The translations under genes and the position numbers were made by a program. This document shows positions 1 to 5,001 of a stretch of 17,098 nt of DNA, in pieces. The first letter of the stretch is position 1; every line of letters begins with the position of its first letter. The notes beneath the pieces are model-generated. The model did no database searches. It was not told where the DNA came from and was given only the letters and a program-made list of their open reading frames with translations. Source of the DNA: Hyphomicrobium sp. (GTDB lineage: Bacteria > Pseudomonadota > Alphaproteobacteria > Rhizobiales > Hyphomicrobiaceae); the NCBI GenBank assembly GCA_025927515.1, contig JAICLG010000022.1, positions 1 through 17,098 on the forward strand. The letters are read 5' to 3'.

Positions 1-631
1 GCTCGACATGGGCGTGAACGACTATCTGATGCGCCCCGTCGATCGGCACGAGCTTTTGGCGCGCGTCAAGACGCAGATCAAACGCAAGCGGCATTCCGAT
101 TTCCTCCGCCACCGCCTTGCCGAAAGTGTCGAACTGTCGGTCACCGACGCGCTGACTGGCCTGCAAAACAGACGCTACATGGAAGGCCATTTAAGAACGC
201 TGGTTTCCGAGTCGATCCGCAGCGGCCGCAGCCTGTCGATGCTGGTTGCCGATATCGACCACTTCAAAGTCATCAACGACACGTACGGGCACGACGCCGG
301 CGACGAGGTGCTGAAGGAATTCGCCGTGCGCCTGAAGCGAAACACGCGCGGGATCGATCTGGCTTGCCGTTTGGGTGGCGAAGAGTTCGTGATCGTTATG
401 CCGGATACCGATCTCGAACACGCCTATCAGATCGGCGAACGGTTACGCGCCTGTATCGCAGCGGACGAATTTACGGTGAGCGATAACAGTGTTCGCATTA
501 CAGCGAGCGTCGGCATCGGCACGCTGGAGAATTCGAACGACACGCCCGAAACGATGTTCAAGCGCGCGGACAAGGCCCTCTATCTCGCGAAGCGTCGGGG
601 CCGCAATCGCGTCGTCGCCGATGCGGCCTGA
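1..631 (+). CDS. pleD: PleD-like response regulator / diguanylate cyclase, 3' part only
   Basis: The reading frame is open to the left edge (codons for Leu-Asp precede the first Met at 8), so this is the C-terminal part of a longer protein. The first ~30 residues (DYLMRPVDRHELLARVKTQ) look like the end of a receiver domain. A full GGDEF domain follows from about residue 45: TDALTGLQNRR, then DIDHFKVINDTYGHDAGDEVL with the Mg/GTP-binding residues, then the signature in the active variant GGEEF. An RxxD inhibitory site (RGID) lies five residues before GGEEF, so product feedback by cyclic di-GMP is expected. The family makes cyclic di-GMP from two GTP; PleD proper has two receiver domains and controls polar development in Caulobacter. 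The second receiver fragment supports PleD, but most of the receiver region lies outside the window, so the symbol is inferred. The stop is TGA at 629-631. Confidence 0.85.
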   Translation, partial: LDMGVNDYLMRPVDRHELLARVKTQIKRKRHSDFLRHRLAESVELSVTDALTGLQNRRYMEGHLRTLVSESIRSGRSLSMLVADIDHFKVINDTYGHDAGDEVLKEFAVRLKRNTRGIDLACRLGGEEFVIVMPDTDLEHAYQIGERLRACIAADEFTVSDNSVRITASVGIGTLENSNDTPETMFKRADKALYLAKRRGRNRVVADAA

Positions 632-937
632 CAACGTCCAGTAGAGTTGAAGGCCGCTCTTCCCTCTTTGCTAGCGCCCCCGCGCGATTTCTTTCAAAAT
701 ATTTTCCACAAAGAACAAAAATTCCGCTGAGCCAGACATTTATGTCCCGCGGATTTGCGCCCGAATCGAAGATTTGTGGCTATTTGAACACAGTAAAGCA
801 GTTCTTGATTTCTGCACCGTTATCTGGCACGAAGAGCCTGATTGACAGGGGCCAATACCAGAAGTTGAAGCTATTTCGTCATCTTGCGCCGTATAGCTCG
901 ATGACGTTGTAAGTTCCCGCGCTACCGAGCCCGCCGC
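632..937. other. Intergenic stretch with no gene recognised
   Basis: About 300 bases between pleD and the proposed structured RNA. I see no convincing protein gene and no tRNA. It includes an AT-rich patch with the palindrome AAAATATTTT at 696-705. It also has a perfect TTGACA at 842-847, but no good -10 at the right spacing. A weak promoter-like pair, TTGCGC (884-889) and TTGTAA (907-912) with a 17-base spacer, could start the downstream RNA near 919; this is only a guess. No terminator is evident directly after pleD. Confidence 0.5.
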
Positions 938-1113
938 ATAGCTCGGCAGAGTGGGGATGGATCGATCCGAGTGACCACACGAGTGGCCTCCTCGAACGGT
1001 TACAGAGGGTCGATCGCGAAGCTGGGTGGAGGACAACGCCCTCTTTGAACTTCACCCGGTTGTGGCCAGGGTCGCGAAGCTGTCTCGGAACGATTTACCC
1101 CGCTGCCGAGTTT
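938..1113 (+). ncRNA. Structured non-coding RNA, possibly 6S RNA
   Basis: Seen: the two ends of this stretch can pair over a long range. Helix 1 is 940-949 with 1103-1112 (10 pairs, one G-U). Helix 2 is 953-956 with 1098-1101 (GGGG/CCCC). Helix 3 is 961-971 with 1084-1094 (10 of 11 pairs). An apical hairpin pairs 1004-1009 with 1039-1044, extended by 999-1001 with 1048-1050. Between the rod and the apical hairpin lies a large bubble (about 972-998 and 1051-1083). Length (~175 nt) and the closing stem - bubble - apical stem layout match 6S RNA, the RNA polymerase decoy. Short segments also resemble Escherichia coli 6S as I remember it: TGGCCTCCTCGAACGGTTA on the 5' bubble side and GCTGTCTCGGA on the 3' side. 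An intrinsic terminator follows seven bases later. The 6S name is inference from memory; a structured, terminated plus-strand RNA is better supported. A local hairpin, 925-930 with 941-946, competes with helix 1. Confidence 0.5.
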
Positions 1114-1119
1114 GCTTTC

Positions 1120-1149
1120 AGCCCTGGCCACTTTCTGGCCGGGGCTTTT
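1120..1149 (+). terminator. Rho-independent terminator of the plus-strand RNA
   Basis: An 11-pair stem (1120-1130 with 1136-1146, one U-G pair) with a five-base loop CTTTC is followed by TTTTCTTT. The T-run is on the plus-strand side only, so it serves a plus-strand transcript. No protein gene ends nearby on that strand (pleD stops about 490 bases earlier), which is the main reason to infer an RNA gene upstream. Confidence 0.75.
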
Positions 1150-1205
1150 CTTTATCTCAGCCTGATTTGGAACAAGCCGTCAGCCGCGTAAATCGCGCGG
1201 CCTGC

Positions 1206-1373
1206 TTACTTAATCTTTGTTTCTTTGAACTCGACGTGCTTGCGCGCGACGGGATCATATTTCTTAAAAACGAGCTTTTCAGTCGACGTGCGCGGATTTT
1301 TCTTCGTGACGTAGAAGAATCCAGTTCCGGCAGAAGACAACAGCTTAATCTTTTGAGTAACGGGCTTAGCCAT
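1206..1373 (-). CDS. rpmG: 50S ribosomal protein L33
   Basis: A 55-residue basic protein starting MAKPVTQKIKLLSSAGTGFF and ending EFKETKIK, read from ATG at 1373-1371 to TAA at 1208-1206. Length, the GTGFFYVTKKNPR core and the KYDPVARKHVEF tail are those of the alphaproteobacterial L33. L33 sits on the large subunit near the E site. There are no cysteines, so this is the zinc-independent (C-) form and gives no clue to zinc-regulated paralogue switching. It appears to be transcribed alone from the promoter at 1427-1454. No strong Shine-Dalgarno sequence is visible before the ATG. No T-run terminator is seen on its own strand; the nearby hairpin at 1120-1146 has its T-run on the other strand. 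Confidence 0.95.
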   Translation of the reverse strand: MAKPVTQKIKLLSSAGTGFFYVTKKNPRTSTEKLVFKKYDPVARKHVEFKETKIK

Positions 1374-1397
1374 GGATCACGCTTGGAAGAAAAGTTG

Positions 1398-1415
1398 CGC
1401 CGAAATGCTTCGGCG
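1398..1415 (-). other. Hairpin between NUDIX gene and rpmG (leader hairpin or terminator)
   Basis: A perfect seven-pair stem (CGCCGAA/TTCGGCG) with a four-base loop. On the minus strand it is followed by CAACTTTTCTT, so it could terminate the NUDIX transcript. It also lies right at the predicted 5' end of the rpmG mRNA, where it could act as a stabilising or attenuating leader hairpin. The two roles cannot be told apart from sequence. Confidence 0.45.
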
Positions 1416-1426
1416 ACGGAGCGCGC

Positions 1427-1454
1427 AACATACGCGTGAACATGCCAGTGTCAA
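1427..1454 (-). promoter_or_regulatory. Predicted sigma-70 promoter for rpmG
   Basis: On the minus strand a perfect TTGACA (-35, at 1454-1449) is followed after 16 bases by TATGTT (-10, at 1432-1427). Transcription would begin near 1420, about 47 bases before the rpmG ATG. The -35 overlaps the stop codon of the NUDIX gene, so rpmG can be expressed independently of the gene upstream. Confidence 0.55.
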
Positions 1455-2164
1455 GGTGTCGTAGGCGCTCTGGTGCAAGAGATGAGGGTGCGCTGAAAGC
1501 CGCAGGCATCGGCATAATAAAATGGGAGCTGTTCACCTCCGAAATTCCCAGTCCGCGCAGCATCTTGCAGCCGCGACGCGACGTCCTCCAGGATGAGCCG
1601 CGTGATGTTCGGCAAGTCGAGCTTCCGCGCTTTCCCAAGCGGAAACCAGTCAAGATCGAGAAGTTCGCCGTCGGGGCTCGTTTGCGTGCTCGCGACGGCG
1701 CTCCGCTCGGTCACGAAAAACCAGGTATCGTAGCGGCGCACGCGGCCGGGCGGGGTGATGGCACGCGCCAGCGGATAGAGGTGAGCCGGAACCGGCTTGT
1801 ATCCGGTTGACGCAAATGCACTCCAGCCTTCGGCAAGTTGCGCTGGGCCTGCTCTTTCGCTGCCAATGACGAGGCCGGTTTCTTCGCAGAGCTCGCGCAC
1901 CGCGGCCAAAGCAAATGGGCGGATCTCGGCCGCAAGATCGTGCGGCGTGTATTTGCACGCGAAGCTCGCAGCAAAGGTGCGATCGCCCGCATCGACGCGC
2001 CCGCCAGGAAAAACCCATTTATCCGGAAGGAAAATCTGATCGGCATGCCGACGCCCCATCAGGAGTTCCGGCTCGCCGTTCGTGCTGTCGACGACGATGA
2101 CGCAAGCCGCGTCGCGGATCTGCACCTCGGGCGAGAGATCAGGTTGTGGACGATGCCCCGTCAT
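1451..2164 (-). CDS. NUDIX hydrolase with an expanded Nudix box
   Basis: 237 residues, ATG at 2164, stop TGA at 1453-1451. The Nudix signature is recognisable but split: the FPGGRVD segment is at 52-58 and the catalytic helix RELCEETGL at 90-98, leaving roughly 25 more residues between them than the classical G-x5-E-x7-REUxEExGU spacing. The general fold starts around residue 17 with a strand carrying CVIVV and LLMGRR. The family cleaves nucleoside diphosphates linked to another moiety, using Mg or Mn. Insertions in this place are known from NUDT19-type (RP2-like) CoA or nucleotide-sugar hydrolases, but I see no firm CoA motif, so the substrate is unknown. It follows the DUF983 gene by 18 bases, which suggests co-transcription. 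No clear Shine-Dalgarno is visible. Confidence 0.9.
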   Translation of the reverse strand: MTGHRPQPDLSPEVQIRDAACVIVVDSTNGEPELLMGRRHADQIFLPDKWVFPGGRVDAGDRTFAASFACKYTPHDLAAEIRPFALAAVRELCEETGLVIGSERAGPAQLAEGWSAFASTGYKPVPAHLYPLARAITPPGRVRRYDTWFFVTERSAVASTQTSPDGELLDLDWFPLGKARKLDLPNITRLILEDVASRLQDAARTGNFGGEQLPFYYADACGFQRTLISCTRAPTTP

Positions 2165-2182
2165 CGCGCGTGACCGCGAAAG

Positions 2183-2644
2183 TCAGGACGCGGCTTCGGA
2201 AGGCGAGGGCGGCAGGTCCGACAAGTTCATGTTGTCGAACGCCGGGTGGCCGAACCCGTGCATGCGGAGCGCCCACTGGTAGCCGATCAGCGTCGCTTTT
2301 ATTCGAGGCAAAAGCCACAAGCTGAGCAAGGCCGTGAGCGGCAACCAGATTGCGAGCTCGACCCAAACGGGCGGGGAAAACATCTTCTCGGTTACGAGGA
2401 TACCGCCGACGATGACGTGCGCAGTGATCGTCATCACGAAATAAGGTGGCGCATCATCGGCGCGCTGATGGAACAGCTCGGTTCCGCACTTCGGACAGGC
2501 GTCGTTGACCTTCAGGAATTTCCCGTAAAGGGAACCCTCGCCGCAGCTCGGGCATTTCTGCCGCCAGCCGCGCTTCATCGATTGCCAGACATCCCGATGC
2601 GGGACGCTGATCGCAGACGCGGTTTCTGGCTCGAAATCGGACAT
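2183..2644 (-). CDS. DUF983 zinc-ribbon membrane protein
   Basis: From ATG at 2644 this is 153 residues. A cytoplasmic zinc ribbon has four cysteines in two CxxC knuckles (31/34 and 50/53: CPSCG and CPKCG). After the DDAPPYF segment come two hydrophobic helices, about 66-86 and 92-113, and an acidic-proline tail. This arrangement is typical of the DUF983 family, whose function is not established; alphaproteobacterial members are sometimes found near cytochrome oxidase genes, which is not the case here. An upstream TTG at 2680 would add 12 residues; I prefer the ATG because the added stretch has no family features and neither start has a good Shine-Dalgarno. It lies 59 bases downstream of rnr and 18 bases before the NUDIX gene. 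Confidence 0.85.
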   Translation of the reverse strand: MSDFEPETASAISVPHRDVWQSMKRGWRQKCPSCGEGSLYGKFLKVNDACPKCGTELFHQRADDAPPYFVMTITAHVIVGGILVTEKMFSPPVWVELAIWLPLTALLSLWLLPRIKATLIGYQWALRMHGFGHPAFDNMNLSDLPPSPSEAAS

Positions 2645-2703
2645 ACCCACTGTGATGGGGAGTCGCGTGAGCGTGGTCAAGACAAAGGCCGGTGTCTGCG
2701 ACC

Positions 2704-5001
2704 TTATTGACGTCGCGCCGCTTTGCCGAATTTTCTTCGGCGAGAACCGCGAACGCCTGCTTTCAAGTCGCCGAAATTCCCGCGCGCAGCTGGAGTGAGC
2801 ATCTCGAAACGCAAGGCACCGGCCGATGGGATCGCTTCGAGCAGGCGCACCTCGACATTGTCCCCAAGCCGGTATCCTGCGCCTGTCCGGGCCCCGACGA
2901 GCGCGTGCGCTGCCTCGATATGATGATAGTAGTCGTCGCTTAGGCTCGAAATGGGGATATAGCCGTCGGCTCCGGTATCTTTGAGCCGTACGAACAAGCC
3001 GGAGCGGGTAACGCCTGCGATGCGCCCCGCGAACGTCACTCCGACGCGATCGGCAAGATGCGCTGCGATCAAGCGGTCGGTCGTCTCGCGCTCGGCCGCC
3101 ATAGCGCGGCGCTCAGCGTCGGAAATCGCCTTGGCAATGCTCGCGAGCAGCGGAATTTCGTCATCCGTCAGCCCATCCGGTCCGAGGCCAAGCGCACGAA
3201 TGAGTGCCCGGTGAACGATGAGATCGGCGTAACGCCGGATCGGCGACGTAAAATGCGCGTATCGTACGAGGTTAAGTCCGAAGTGTCCGATGTTCTTCGG
3301 CGTGTACTCGGCCTGTGATTGCGAGCGCAGAATGACCTCGCTGATGAGGTCGGGCACCGGAAGAGTCTTGGCCTGTTCAAGAACCGTGTTGAAGGCCTCG
3401 GGCTTCAAGGCTCCGGCGTGCGGAACTTTCATGTCGAGCGTTTCGAGAAATTCCCTGAGGCCTTTGAGCTTTTCGGGGCTCGGCGCGTCGTGCACGCGAT
3501 AGACGAGAGGTAATTTCTTCTCTTCGAGCGTCTCCGCGGCGGCGACGTTCGCCTGAATCATGAACTCTTCGATGAGGCGATGCGCTTCGAGCCGCTCCGG
3601 CGTCACCACGCGCGCGACCTTGCCCTTCTCGTCAAGCTCGATTCTGCGCTCCGGCAAATCGAGATCGAGGGGGCCGCGCTTATCGCGCGCCGTCGCAACC
3701 GCCTTGTAGGCCGCCCACAGCGGGTTCAAGGCTTTGTCCATCAACGGCAGGCATTTGTCGGAAGGCTTTCCCTCGATCGCCGCCTGCGCTTCCTGATACG
3801 ATAGCTTGGCGGCCGAGCGCATCATGCCGCGAACGAAAGTGTGACGACGCTTTTCGCCATTCCGGTCGAAGATCATGCGGACCGCAAGGCAGGGTCGCTC
3901 TTCGCGCTCGCGCAACGAGCAGAGATCGTTCGAAATTTTCTCCGGCAGCATCGGCACGACGCGATCCGGAAAATAGACCGAGTTGCCGCGAACCTGCGCT
4001 TCCCGGTCGATCTTCGAGCCGGGCCGGATGTAGTGCGCGACGTCGGCAATCGCGACGGTCACGATAAAGCCGCCCTCGTTCCTCGGATTGCTGTCCAGTT
4101 CGGCATGCACGGCGTCGTCGTGGTCACGCGCATCGATGGGATCGATTGTGAGCAGCGGAAGCTCGCGCAAATCCTCGCGGCCCTGCATCGTCGGGGGCGG
4201 CAGGTGTTCGCATTCCTTGAGCACGCTTTCCGGAAAGTCCTCCGGAATGCCATGCGCGTGGATGGCAATCAGTGAGATTTGCCGCTGATCGTCGGGATTG
4301 CCGAGGCTTTCGGCGATGTGGGCATGAGGCGTCGCAAAGCGCCCCTTGCGAATAAGTTCGAAACGAACGAGATCGCCGTCGCTCGCACCGCCCATGTCGT
4401 CGGGAAGGATCGGCCAGCTTTTCAATTCCTTCCGGTCGATCGGCTCGATCGTGCCGCCGCCGCGTTTCGACGCGCGGAAGATACCCAGCAGGCGCCGCTT
4501 CTCGCGTGGCAGTTTTTTGATCGGTGTCGCCTCGTAGGCAACGCCGTCGTTGCCACGCGGCAGCTTCGCGAGCCGTGCCAGCACGCGGTCGCCGATGCCG
4601 ATGTCGTTGTCCGCAGGACTTTTCGAAAGCGCCACGCGCACGGTCGGACGCTTGCCTTCCTTTTCGTCCCATTGCAGCGGTTTCGCGATCAGATCGCCGT
4701 CGCTGTCCCGCCCGGTCACTTCGATCGTGGTGACCGACGGCAGCTTGCCTTTTTCGTGCAGGTGCTTCTTGTCGCCTGCGAGCGTGCCGTCCTCCGCCAT
4801 TTCAGCGAGGATGCGCTTCAACGCGATGCGCGCGCCGCCTGACACTCCGAAGGCACGCGCGATCTCGCGCTTTCCGGCCTTGCCTTGCGCGGAGTTCAGG
4901 AATTCGAGGATCTGTTCCTTGCTCGGCAGACCACGGTCGTTAGGCGCGCGCGCAGCGCCAGATTTGCCGGCTGGCTTCGCGCCTCGTATCTTCTGCTTCA
5001 G
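2704..5001 (-). CDS. rnr: Ribonuclease R, probable non-ATG start
   Basis: A 3'-5' exoribonuclease of the RNase II/R family that degrades structured RNA and defective tmRNA-tagged messages. From the proposed CTG start it is 765 residues. A winged-helix segment lies at about 25-60 (LPSKEQILEFL, GKAGKREIARAFG). Cold-shock domains follow to about 270, then the RNB catalytic domain with IDPIDARDHDDA (Asp 287, 290, 293, 295, 296) and HFTSPIRRYADL (583-594). An S1 domain spans about 653-735 and the tail is basic. The first ATG/GTG/TTG in this frame is GTG at 4845, which would cut the winged helix in half. The frame is open to a stop at 5125 and the upstream residues look family-like. The best candidate is CTG at 5001-4999, overlapping the topA stop as CTGA, with AAGG seven bases upstream. 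ATA at 4989 is an alternative. Stop is TAA at 2706-2704. Confidence 0.9.
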   Translation of the reverse strand: MKQKIRGAKPAGKSGAARAPNDRGLPSKEQILEFLNSAQGKAGKREIARAFGVSGGARIALKRILAEMAEDGTLAGDKKHLHEKGKLPSVTTIEVTGRDSDGDLIAKPLQWDEKEGKRPTVRVALSKSPADNDIGIGDRVLARLAKLPRGNDGVAYEATPIKKLPREKRRLLGIFRASKRGGGTIEPIDRKELKSWPILPDDMGGASDGDLVRFELIRKGRFATPHAHIAESLGNPDDQRQISLIAIHAHGIPEDFPESVLKECEHLPPPTMQGREDLRELPLLTIDPIDARDHDDAVHAELDSNPRNEGGFIVTVAIADVAHYIRPGSKIDREAQVRGNSVYFPDRVVPMLPEKISNDLCSLREREERPCLAVRMIFDRNGEKRRHTFVRGMMRSAAKLSYQEAQAAIEGKPSDKCLPLMDKALNPLWAAYKAVATARDKRGPLDLDLPERRIELDEKGKVARVVTPERLEAHRLIEEFMIQANVAAAETLEEKKLPLVYRVHDAPSPEKLKGLREFLETLDMKVPHAGALKPEAFNTVLEQAKTLPVPDLISEVILRSQSQAEYTPKNIGHFGLNLVRYAHFTSPIRRYADLIVHRALIRALGLGPDGLTDDEIPLLASIAKAISDAERRAMAAERETTDRLIAAHLADRVGVTFAGRIAGVTRSGLFVRLKDTGADGYIPISSLSDDYYHHIEAAHALVGARTGAGYRLGDNVEVRLLEAIPSAGALRFEMLTPAARGNFGDLKAGVRGSRRRKFGKAARRQ

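Noticed and set aside
842..847. Perfect TTGACA as a promoter of the structured RNA
   Set aside because: No acceptable -10 element at 15-19 bases downstream, and it lies about 95 bases before the first helix.
740..1036. 98-codon minus-strand frame in the pleD-rpmG gap
   Set aside because: Ser/Thr-rich peptide without motifs, overlapping the region that folds as RNA on the other strand.
938..1149. tmRNA, RNase P RNA or signal recognition particle RNA
   Set aside because: No tag-peptide coding segment or CCA-ending acceptor arm, no GAGGAAAGTCC-type RNase P motif, and no GGTCAGG...GGAAGCAGCC SRP core.
1026..1439. 137-codon plus-strand frame
   Set aside because: It runs through the terminator and antisense to rpmG, and its peptide has no family-like features.
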